NCBI GenBank assembly: GCA_016871195.1
Contig: VFZN01000021.1
Span: 1 to 37,514 of the forward strand
DNA: 37,514 nt
Direction of reading: 5' to 3'
Source of the DNA: Acidobacteriota bacterium
GTDB lineage: Bacteria; Acidobacteriota; Vicinamibacteria; Vicinamibacterales; UBA2999
Part shown: one piece after another, positions 24,059 to 31,258 of the stretch
Layout: the number at the start of each line of letters is the position of its first letter
Position numbering within the stretch: position 1 is the stretch's first letter
The notes under the pieces: generated by a model
What the model saw: the letters and a program-made list of their open reading frames with translations, nothing else
Told to the model about the DNA's origin: nothing
The model's database searches: none
Position numbers and translations under genes: made by a program

Positions 24059-25494
24059 GAGGCTCCATCCGTGCGTTGAAAGAGTGCAGGCGCGACCGCG
24101 ACCCCCTGCTCACGCAGTTCCTCGGCCAGTCGCGGCACCACACCGGTGGCCGTAAAGACACCGGCGATGCGACGTCCCTGGCGTCCCTGACGCCTGAACA
24201 CAAACAGATCCTGCATGAGCGGCGCGGTGCCTTCCATGCCCGTGACTTCCGCCACCGATTCGATGCGGCGGACGCCATCGTCATAGCGCTGCACATGCAC
24301 CAGCAGATGAATCGCCGACACGATCTGTTCGCGGACGGCACGCGAGGGCAATTCTGTCCCGGCCAGCAGCACCATGGTTTCGAGACGCGAGAGGGCATCG
24401 CGTGCCGAATTCGCATGCACCGTGCACATGCCGCCGTCGTGTCCGGTGTTCATCGCCTGCAGCATGTCGAGGGCCTCGGCCCCGCGCACCTCGCCCACGA
24501 TGATGCGGTCGGGTCGCATGCGCAGCGCATTCACCACGAGATCACGCGCGACAATGCGGCCGCGACCTTCGATGTTGGCGGGGCGGGTCTCCATGCGGAC
24601 GACATGTTCCTGGTCGAGTTGCAGTTCTGCGGTGTCCTCGATGGTGACGATGCGTTCGCTGTGGGGAATCGCCTCGGCCAGCGCGCTCAGAAACGTCGAC
24701 TTCCCGGCGCCGGTACCGCCCGACACGAGAATGTTCTTGCGGGCCCGGACGGCCATGACAAGGAATTCGAGAATCTGTGGCGACATCGTGCCGATCTGCA
24801 GCAGATCGTCACGCCGGAGACGACGGCGACCGAAGCGCCGAATCGACAGCGTCGGGCCATCGACGGTCACCGGCGGCAGCGTCGCGTTCACGCGGCTGCC
24901 GTCAGGCAGGCGCAGGTCGGCCATGGGCCAGCTGGTGTCGATGCGGCGTCCCACGCGCGCGGCGATGCGTTCGATCACGCGAACGATATGGTCGGCGTCG
25001 CGAAACCGGACATCGGTGCGCTCGATGCGGCCGAAGCGCTCGACGTAAACCTTGTCGGGGCCATTGACGAGAATGTCACTGACGGCCGGATCGGCCAGCA
25101 GCGGGGCCAGTGGTCCCATGCCGATGGTTTCGTCCGTGAGTTCCTCGGCCAGCCGTTCCCGTTCGGCTTCGTTCAGGGGAATGTCTTCCGAAGCGATGGT
25201 CCGCGCCGCGAAATCCCTGACCGCCGCCACCACGTCGGCGCCGTCACTGTCGAGCAGGCGGCGTTCACCGAATTCCTCCAGCAGGCGCTCGTGCAGCTCG
25301 GCCTTGACGGTAAGGTAGTCAGCGCGCCCCGGGCGTGCGGCACGCGTCGACGGGTCCCCCTCGTCACCGGCCGCGCCTGGTCTCGCACTGCGGCCTGCGG
25401 CACTGCGCAGCCGGGCGGCCGCGTCGGCCGCGGGTGATCGCAGCAGCCGTCGACGGTCGGCCGGGTCCTGACTGCCCTGCCCCTGATCGCTCAT
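24055..25494 (-). CDS. cpaF: Tad pilus assembly ATPase CpaF/TadA
   Basis: This secretion ATPase of the VirB11/GspE superfamily drives pilus assembly from the cytoplasmic side. The ATG at 25494 overlaps the TadZ-like stop by four bases and gives 479 residues. A low-complexity basic N-terminus (about 1-60) precedes the N-terminal domain (ELTDETIGMGPLAPLLADPAVSDILVNGPDKV, about 115-150). Walker A is GGTGAGKST near 258, the Asp box and IEDTAEL follow, and Walker B is RIIVGEVRG near 330 with the His-box TGHDGGMCTVHANS. All catalytic motifs look intact. Confidence 0.93.
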   Translation of the reverse strand: MSDQGQGSQDPADRRRLLRSPAADAAARLRSAAGRSARPGAAGDEGDPSTRAARPGRADYLTVKAELHERLLEEFGERRLLDSDGADVVAAVRDFAARTIASEDIPLNEAERERLAEELTDETIGMGPLAPLLADPAVSDILVNGPDKVYVERFGRIERTDVRFRDADHIVRVIERIAARVGRRIDTSWPMADLRLPDGSRVNATLPPVTVDGPTLSIRRFGRRRLRRDDLLQIGTMSPQILEFLVMAVRARKNILVSGGTGAGKSTFLSALAEAIPHSERIVTIEDTAELQLDQEHVVRMETRPANIEGRGRIVARDLVVNALRMRPDRIIVGEVRGAEALDMLQAMNTGHDGGMCTVHANSARDALSRLETMVLLAGTELPSRAVREQIVSAIHLLVHVQRYDDGVRRIESVAEVTGMEGTAPLMQDLFVFRRQGRQGRRIAGVFTATGVVPRLAEELREQGVAVAPALFQRTDGAS

Positions 25495-26711
25495 CGGCGC
25501 CCCCGAGCCACGTCTGCCTCGATGGACGTGGTGCCTGCCGAGCTGATGCTCTCGCTGATGCCGGTGATGGCCCGCCCCAGACGTTGCCAGCGATGCGCAG
25601 AAAAAATCGGCGGGACGCCTGTGTTCATCGACACCCCCACGCGGCGATCGTAGGGCACCACATGATCGACGTCGCGCTGCAGCCGATCGGCCACGTCGAC
25701 AGGCCGCAGTTCGCCGGAGAAAGACGGCTGCGGGGCATTCACAATCACACGGGTGCGCGACGCGGGCAGGCCCAGGCCTTCCAGCGTCGGCAGCAGGCGC
25801 GCGCAGGCTCCGACGGCGGGCACCGTGCCCTGTGTCACCACCCACGCCGTGTCGGTCGCGTCGAGAATCGCCATCAGCACGTTGTCGAGCGACAGACCCG
25901 TATCGACGATCACATAGCGGAACGAACGGTGCGCCATCGTGACAATGCGCAGCATGGCTTCGTCGTCCACTTCGGCGGCTTCCAGCGGATCCGAGGGGGC
26001 GGCCAGCAACCGCAGGCCGCTGTCGTGTCGCAGCGCCAGATGGCGCAGCAGCGTGCGATCGAGGCGTTCGCGCTCGCGCACGGCATCGACGATGGTCGTG
26101 GGCGTGGCCAGGTCGAGCATCAGCGCGCAGGCCCCTGACTGCAGCGACGCATCGATCAGCAGCACTTCATCGGCGTGCCACTGGGCCAGACGACACGCGA
26201 CGTTGACCGCGAGTGCCGACCGGCCGACGCCGCCCTTGCTGCCGAGAAACGCGGCCACATGGCCATAGCGGGCGGCCGATTCCGGACGGGCGCTGACGAC
26301 CACGCGGTCGAGCACATCGCGCAGCTCGGTGCTGGCCAGCGGTCGGTTGACGAAGTCCCGCACCCCTGCGCGCATCAGCGAAATGACATCCGCCCCCGGC
26401 AGGCGGCCGATGGCCGTGACTTCCTGCGGCACAACCCCCACCACCACGGCCGACGAGGTGACCTCGCGCAGATCCTTCAGAAAGTCGAGCACCTCGGACG
26501 AGGCAGCCATCAGTTCCACGAACACAATGGCCGGTGTCCGCCGACGCGCGGCTTCAAGGGCACTGCGGAAGGCCGGGGCGCTCGCGACCAGACTGCGGTG
26601 CATCGAGACATCGGCCATCGCCCCGACAAACTCTTCTTCGAGGGCCGGGTCGGGACTCACGACCAGCACGTGCAGGCCGCGTTCGCTGTCGTCGTTCAGG
26701 GGAGGCGTCAT
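25491..26711 (-). CDS. tadZ: Tad pilus localisation ATPase TadZ/CpaE
   Basis: This 406-residue protein has an N-terminal receiver-like domain (about 10-135, HVLVVSPDPALEEEFV through VRDFVNRPL) and a C-terminal MinD/ParA-type ATPase domain (from about 145). TadZ/CpaE proteins place the pilus machine at the pole. The deviant Walker A reads SKGGVGRSALAVN: the signature Lys is present, but the second Lys of KGGxGK(S/T) is Arg. The following Asp of LLIDASLQSG and VIVDTG are kept. The receiver-like domain lacks a clear phospho-acceptor Asp context. The ATG overlaps nothing upstream; a ten-base gap separates it from the tadG-like stop. Confidence 0.88.
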   Translation of the reverse strand: MTPPLNDDSERGLHVLVVSPDPALEEEFVGAMADVSMHRSLVASAPAFRSALEAARRRTPAIVFVELMAASSEVLDFLKDLREVTSSAVVVGVVPQEVTAIGRLPGADVISLMRAGVRDFVNRPLASTELRDVLDRVVVSARPESAARYGHVAAFLGSKGGVGRSALAVNVACRLAQWHADEVLLIDASLQSGACALMLDLATPTTIVDAVRERERLDRTLLRHLALRHDSGLRLLAAPSDPLEAAEVDDEAMLRIVTMAHRSFRYVIVDTGLSLDNVLMAILDATDTAWVVTQGTVPAVGACARLLPTLEGLGLPASRTRVIVNAPQPSFSGELRPVDVADRLQRDVDHVVPYDRRVGVSMNTGVPPIFSAHRWQRLGRAITGISESISSAGTTSIEADVARGRR

Positions 26712-26721
26712 GCGGGGGATC

Positions 26722-28140
26722 TCATCGGGCGAGGACGGGAGCCAGCACCGGCTGATACGCCGGCCGGCCCGCGGCCTGAAAGTGGCGGTCCATCAGTTCG
26801 CGCAACGACGTCGCCGATGTCGTGACCGGCAGCTGCCAGTCAACGGGCAGCAGCGCGGTCGCGTTCGACGCGGCCACACGCGACGGGGCCCGCAGCAGCA
26901 GTCCTGCACACAGGTCGGCAGGGCGTGCCGGATCGCGAATGAGCTGCACGGTCGTGAATCCGACGACGCGCGGTCCCAGCCCCGCGACGGTGGCCACGAC
27001 GGGCGCATACCCGGCCGCCTGAGGCAAGGCGGTGGCGCAGGCGCGTGGCACGGCGGGAGTGGCCACACGACCGACCGTGGCCGTCGCCAGCCATGCCGGT
27101 GTCGGCGCGATCGTGGCCACGACGAAGCGTCCGGCAATCGCCGGGGCCGTGGGCCCTGCGCACGTCGCACCGGGGCACAGCGTGCCCGAGGCCGGGTCGA
27201 GCGTGACGGGCACGCCGGCCGCTGGCGCCGGCCCGGCGGCGAAGGTGTCGAGCAGCACGAACGGGGTGACCCCCGGCTGGATCGGTGCCACGGTTCTCGG
27301 CAAGCCCACCTGCATGGCCGGCTGGGCGCGCGCAATGGCCGTCGCCCGCACCGTGAAGCCGTCGCGTCTCACGGAATACGCACTGTCCGGCGAATCACCG
27401 TGAATGGGGGCGCCCTGTCCGAACAGCAGCGGCAGCGAGGGCCCGCTCGAGGCGACGCCCGGTTCGAGCTGCCCGTCGACATCGCCCCACTCGTTTGAGC
27501 GGCGCAATCTCACGAGGAACGCCTCGTGGTCGGCGCTGGTGAGCGGCGCGGCCGTCGAGGACGCTGGCCATGTCGACGGCAGCGGTGCGTCGGGGTCGGG
27601 GCATTCGGGCAAGGCCGCCGGGGCCAACGGACTCAACTCGCTCGGCACGAAATCGGTGCGGGCGTAGGTGCTGTCTTCGGCCGGGGCGGGATCGACGCTG
27701 TAGGTGAATCGGCCGCTGACCATGTCCCCGTAAACGGCGTTCTGCTGATTCAGCTGCAGCCGGGGATCGTAGGGGTCGGCGGCGGTGATGGTCTGTCCGG
27801 CGTGCAGCGTGGTGTAGCCCGCCGTGCGCCCAATGACAGGCCCGGCGCCGAACCGGTAGCCCGGGTCTCCGTCGACGGCATAGATGGTGTCGTCGAACTG
27901 CGCGGCGGCGAGGCGTGTTGCCACCGTGCGCCTGACGCAGTCGCTCGCAAACGCATTCGGCACCGGCACACCGCCGGGCCCTCCCTGCAGAATCGCATCG
28001 CGGTTCCTGATGCCCTCGATCGCGGCACCGTCGACGGCTGTCTGCATCTGCCCCTGCGTGAGATGCAGCATCCCCGCATCGACCACGAGCCCCAGCAGAG
28101 CGAGCATCGCAAACGCCACGAGCGCCACCTGTACCAGCAT
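26722..28140 (-). CDS. tadG: TadG-like pilus assembly protein (TadE/G N-terminal helix)
   Basis: The product has 472 residues and starts MLVQVALVAFAMLALLGLVVDAGML, the single N-terminal membrane helix of the Tad_N (TadE/TadG-like) family, followed by HLTQGQMQTAVDGAAIEG, the usual next segment. The remaining about 430 residues are rich in Ala, Pro and Gly and would lie in the periplasm; no von Willebrand A domain was recognised there. The ATG at 28140 has AGGA a few bases upstream and lies nine bases after the cpaB stop. It is probably a minor pilin or pilus-tip or anchoring component; the C-terminal part is unassigned. Confidence 0.78.
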   Translation of the reverse strand: MLVQVALVAFAMLALLGLVVDAGMLHLTQGQMQTAVDGAAIEGIRNRDAILQGGPGGVPVPNAFASDCVRRTVATRLAAAQFDDTIYAVDGDPGYRFGAGPVIGRTAGYTTLHAGQTITAADPYDPRLQLNQQNAVYGDMVSGRFTYSVDPAPAEDSTYARTDFVPSELSPLAPAALPECPDPDAPLPSTWPASSTAAPLTSADHEAFLVRLRRSNEWGDVDGQLEPGVASSGPSLPLLFGQGAPIHGDSPDSAYSVRRDGFTVRATAIARAQPAMQVGLPRTVAPIQPGVTPFVLLDTFAAGPAPAAGVPVTLDPASGTLCPGATCAGPTAPAIAGRFVVATIAPTPAWLATATVGRVATPAVPRACATALPQAAGYAPVVATVAGLGPRVVGFTTVQLIRDPARPADLCAGLLLRAPSRVAASNATALLPVDWQLPVTTSATSLRELMDRHFQAAGRPAYQPVLAPVLAR

Positions 28141-28149
28141 GTGGGCGTC

Positions 28150-29133
28150 CTAGCGGCGCGGCACCGCGGCCATCTCCCGCGTGCGGCCCATGATGGTCTC
28201 AACCGTGCGGAACGCCCCATCGTCTGCCGGTCCGCCGAGAGTACTGAACGGGCTCAAGGGCTGGAGATCGGGTGTGTCCACCACGTCCTCTTCGGGCTGC
28301 CCCGAGCGCGGAACCGCCGTGATGAGGGCCTGCACCACCATGGCCTCGGTGAGGCGCGCAACTTCCTCGGGCGCCACGGCGATGACCGCTTCCTGTATGG
28401 CCCGCGTCCGCACAGACGCCCCCTGCCCCAGCGAGTTCTGCACCTGCTCTTCGACGCGGGGCCCCATGGGCTGCACGATCAGGCCGTTCTGCACCAGCAC
28501 GCGGACTGTCGCCTGCTTCTGCCAGTTCGACAGGCGCGCCTCGAGCGCCATCTGCTGACCGTAGGGTCCCGAGAAGCCCATCGACGGTGATGCGCCGTTG
28601 CGGCCCGCGTCGATCGGCAGCGTCGCCACCAGATCGAACCGATCGCCCAGGTGCAGTCCGTGCAGCCCCTGCACCCGTTCGGCGGGAATGCGCATGGCGC
28701 GCTGTCCGGGAGGAATGCCTCCCACGAGACCGTCGCGCGACCCCTTGGGCAGGAAGTCAGCCTCGGTGAAGACGTATCCGGGTTGTTTGTCGTGAGACAG
28801 CACCCGACCGACGACATCCTGCACACGCGTCAGCATTTCAGGGGTGACCGATTCGGGCGGCAGATACACCACCGCCAGTCGACCGTTCCGCGTGTCCCAG
28901 ATATCGTCACGCGTCACCCGCGCGTAGGCCATGACGCGGCGTCCCACGGTGGGCACCGGCACGAGTCCGTCAGTCGAAGGGGGTGGCGGCGGGGGCGAGA
29001 ACCACGGCACGGCTCCGGTGACCACAGCGATGGCCAGCCCCATGAGCACGGCCGCCACAACCAGGAGCGGCACCTGACTGCCGGTCAGGCCCGACAGCCC
29101 ACCACCCGTTCGACGGGGAGCCACTGCACTCAC
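28150..29133 (-). CDS. cpaB: Flp pilus assembly protein CpaB/RcpC
   Basis: This 327-residue periplasmic protein of the Tad system starts at a GTG (29133) that overlaps the tadE-like stop. One membrane helix (about 21-45, VPLLVVAAVLMGLAIAVVTG) and a run of eight residues of proline and serine (PPPPPPS) precede a SAF-like domain (about 60-135, VMAYARVTRDDIW ... GYVFTEADFLP) and the CpaB domain with PPGQRAMRIPAERVQGLHGLHLGDRFDLVAT (about 140-170). CpaB acts between platform and secretin. It keeps the usual order next to the pilin genes. Confidence 0.9.
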   Translation of the reverse strand: MSAVAPRRTGGGLSGLTGSQVPLLVVAAVLMGLAIAVVTGAVPWFSPPPPPPSTDGLVPVPTVGRRVMAYARVTRDDIWDTRNGRLAVVYLPPESVTPEMLTRVQDVVGRVLSHDKQPGYVFTEADFLPKGSRDGLVGGIPPGQRAMRIPAERVQGLHGLHLGDRFDLVATLPIDAGRNGASPSMGFSGPYGQQMALEARLSNWQKQATVRVLVQNGLIVQPMGPRVEEQVQNSLGQGASVRTRAIQEAVIAVAPEEVARLTEAMVVQALITAVPRSGQPEEDVVDTPDLQPLSPFSTLGGPADDGAFRTVETIMGRTREMAAVPRR

Positions 29134-30155
29134 TGAACCACCTCCCGACGGAAAATTGCCTGGGCCGACACCACCCGCCGGAACGGCCGCAGTTCGCGAC
29201 CGCCCAGCGCCAGTTGCCGCCCGAGTCCATAGCGGCCCGCGTACGGCCCGACTGGTGACGGAGAATCAATGGGGGCACCCGGTGCGGCATTGAGCTCGAT
29301 GACGGCATCATCGCTGGCCACGACAGGCGTATTCAGCGTCGGTGGCAGCGGATCGTCCACCGTGGGCACGGACCGCCGATAACCGCTCAGCAGAGCGGCC
29401 TGAAACGGATAGTTGATGCGCACGGCCGCGATGCCACGCGTGTCGACCGGATCGGCCGTCAGGGGCCCGCACTCGTCAAGGGCCGGCTGATACAGCAGGC
29501 TGAAGGCGCCGCGCGCCGGGCAGTTGCGATTGGCGGCCGATCGGATCTCCTCAAGCACCGGCACCCACTCAATGGTTTCGGCGCCGACCGCGTCCCGAGA
29601 CACCACGAAGGGTATGCCCACGGTCAGGCCGGTGGGGGCGGCATCACCGCAGGCCAGGCCAGCCGGATCACTCATCAGCGCGCCCGGATAGCGCAGCAGG
29701 CCCCGATCGGGTTCGTTGATCAGCAGCGGCCGTAGCGCGCGGTTCACCAGCGGCATTGCGGCGAAGAATCCGTCGAGATCGGCGGAGACCACCGCGTCGC
29801 TGAGGTCCACGACGAGACACGCAGGGTTGAACACACGCTGCCTGACATCCGCAAGACACCCGGCATCGTCGGCGGGTCGGCAGTTAAGGGCGTAATCGAA
29901 GGTGGCGTCCGCGCGGAGAGGGGCGAGAGACAGTTCGCGGGCCGCCAGCCGGGCGACGTCCTGCAGGGCATTGGCGGCAAACATCAGGCGCCCGAACTCA
30001 ATCCCGCCAGCCACCATCAGGTAGAGGACGAGGGACGCGAGAGCAAACTCCACCAGCGCAGCCCCACGGCGGGCGTGATTCGGACGGGGAGCGCTGGCGT
30101 GGGCGTAAGGAGGCACGGACGGCACGCGGCTTCTGCTCAGGAACGCGTGCGTCAA
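29130..30155 (-). CDS. tadE: TadE-like minor pseudopilin, extended form
   Basis: The product has 341 residues. The start is proposed at a TTG (30155), three bases after the pilin stop, with no good ribosome binding site; translational coupling is likely. A 31-residue basic leader ends RRG, followed by AALVEFALASLVLYLMVAGGIEFGRLMFAANALQ, the TadE signature. Gly31 and Glu36 (+5) form a prepilin-peptidase site. The rest is a periplasmic domain of about 290 residues with several Cys (for example LNCRPADDAGCLADV), much longer than usual TadE. The body beyond the helix is not recognised. Confidence 0.82.
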   Translation of the reverse strand: MTHAFLSRSRVPSVPPYAHASAPRPNHARRGAALVEFALASLVLYLMVAGGIEFGRLMFAANALQDVARLAARELSLAPLRADATFDYALNCRPADDAGCLADVRQRVFNPACLVVDLSDAVVSADLDGFFAAMPLVNRALRPLLINEPDRGLLRYPGALMSDPAGLACGDAAPTGLTVGIPFVVSRDAVGAETIEWVPVLEEIRSAANRNCPARGAFSLLYQPALDECGPLTADPVDTRGIAAVRINYPFQAALLSGYRRSVPTVDDPLPPTLNTPVVASDDAVIELNAAPGAPIDSPSPVGPYAGRYGLGRQLALGGRELRPFRRVVSAQAIFRREVVQ

Positions 30156-30158
30156 CCG

Positions 30159-30536
30159 TCAGCGGTTGGGGTCGAGTACCAGCGAGGATACCGAACCGTC
30201 GCCGCCGATGTTCTCTCCCAGGCGCGACTGGCCCTGCCGCTGGGTGATGCTATTAACGTCAAGACCGATGCCCTGCTGGTTGTTGCCGCCGGCATCGGTG
30301 CCCTGCGCGTTCGGCGACGTCTCGATAATGCGACCGGTCACCACCGGGGCATTGTCGTCAGGATGGGCCCCGGGCAGGACCGCCGCCACGGTGGCCAGCA
30401 TGTCACTGACCTTGTTGCCGAACACGGAGATGGCCACGGCGCCCACGAGCGCGACGCCGGCAATGATGAGGGCATACTCAACGAGGGCAGCTCCCCGCTG
30501 GTTCTTCCGCCGACGCTGCACGAGAGTCTCGTTCAC
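30159..30536 (-). CDS. flp: Flp-type IVb pilin, long form
   Basis: This is the pilus subunit precursor. The GTG at 30536 is chosen because GGAGG lies five bases upstream; the product is then 125 residues. The 15-residue leader ends QRG, followed by AALVEYALIIAGVALVGAVAISVFG, the class IVb pilin helix with Glu20 at +5 and Tyr at +6. The C-terminal part (about 70 residues, rich in Gly, Asn, Gln and Asp, e.g. AGGNNQQGIGLDV) is far longer than in Flp pilins of 50-80 residues. It is the first gene of the minus-strand tad operon. Confidence 0.87.
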   Translation of the reverse strand: MNETLVQRRRKNQRGAALVEYALIIAGVALVGAVAISVFGNKVSDMLATVAAVLPGAHPDDNAPVVTGRIIETSPNAQGTDAGGNNQQGIGLDVNSITQRQGQSRLGENIGGDGSVSSLVLDPNR

Positions 30537-30607
30537 CGGTGCCTCCTGCCAGTCACAAACCTGAGTGGATATCTGCGGCATCAGCGTTCTGCGAACGCCG
30601 CGCAGAG

Positions 30608-30637
30608 AGCATAGTAGAAGTGCCAACCCCTTAACAA
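30608..30637 (-). promoter_or_regulatory. Candidate sigma-70 promoter of the flp/tad operon
   Basis: On the minus strand TTGTTA (30637-30632) and TATGCT (30613-30608) match the -35 and -10 consensus in four of six positions each, with an 18-base spacer, in the only A/T-rich patch of the neighbourhood. The leader to the GTG at 30536 would be about 65 bases. Confidence 0.45.
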
Positions 30638-30828
30638 TATCTTCACCAAAATGTCACAGATGGCCGGGGGCGTCGGGTCGTCTCCCTTCTGCCCGGCCTC
30701 GGTCAGACCACCGGCGCGACGGCGCGCTTTCCCACCCACGCTCGGCCCACAGCCGAAGCCATCACGCGTCAGGGCCAGTCCCCTCCCTCGGCGGTCCCTC
30801 ACGTGCCGTCCCATGACCGCCGTCCCGC

Positions 30829-30858
30829 TTGACTTCCGCCGCGTCTCGCCTGTCAGAT
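30829..30858 (+). promoter_or_regulatory. Candidate promoter of the secreted protein gene
   Basis: TTGACT (30829-30834, five of six -35 positions) is followed after 18 bases by TCAGAT (30853-30858, a poor -10). The predicted start point lies just before GGAGG at 30867. Weak. Confidence 0.25.
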
Positions 30859-30877
30859 GAGGACCTGGAGGTTCGAC

Positions 30878-31249
30878 ATGCGACTGATGACTGCACTGCT
30901 GCTGACGGTCTCGCTGTGGGCACTCGGGTCGGCGGCGGTGGCCGCGCAGCACCCCGCCGTCGGGGCCTGGGACTTCACCACCAATTCACCGGAAGGCACC
31001 TTCACCACCCAGCTGGAAATCCGCCAGGAGGCCGGGGCCTTGGTCGCCATCGGCAAGAGCCCGCAGGGCGAGCGGCCGTACGACAGCATCGCGATCGACG
31101 GTAACCGCATCAAGCTGGTGGTCACCATCAACTACAACGGCACCGGGCTGACCATCACCTACACCGGCAACATCGACGGCAAGGAGATGAGCGGCGACGC
31201 CGACTTCGGCGGCATGGCGTCGGGCTCGTGGTCGGCCAGCCGGAAGTAG
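30878..31249 (+). CDS. Small secreted protein of unknown function
   Basis: The product has 123 residues when started at 30878, where GGAGG lies six bases upstream; the in-frame ATG at 30857 lacks this. A signal peptide (MRLMTALLLTVSLWALGSAAVAAQ, about 1-24) precedes a compact beta-rich domain of about 100 residues (VGAWDFTTNSPEGTF, then alternating strands, ending GSWSASRK). The pattern 'G-x-W-D/N-F ... P-x-G ... M-x-G-x-x-x-F/G-x-G-S-W' resembles lipocalin-like or small beta-barrel secreted proteins seen in several acidobacterial genomes, from memory. No catalytic residues are evident. It converges with the CocE gene nine bases away. Confidence 0.75.
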   Translation: MRLMTALLLTVSLWALGSAAVAAQHPAVGAWDFTTNSPEGTFTTQLEIRQEAGALVAIGKSPQGERPYDSIAIDGNRIKLVVTINYNGTGLTITYTGNIDGKEMSGDADFGGMASGSWSASRK

Positions 31250-31258
31250 GCGCGCACC

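Larger units (their letters stand above)
30537..30877. other. Divergent regulatory region between the pilin operon and a secreted protein gene
   Basis: No gene is supported in these 341 bases. Towards the pilin lies an A/T-richer patch (about 30608-30655) with the promoter candidate listed separately. Towards the secreted protein gene lies a TTGACT at 30829. The middle (30660-30820) is C/G-rich and I see no clear element in it. Confidence 0.5.

Noticed and set aside
30595-30630. Sigma-54 type promoter for the pilin (TGGCAC followed by TGC)
   Set aside because: The distance between the GG and GC elements is two bases too long; sigma-54 spacing is strict. The sigma-70 pair nearby fits better.
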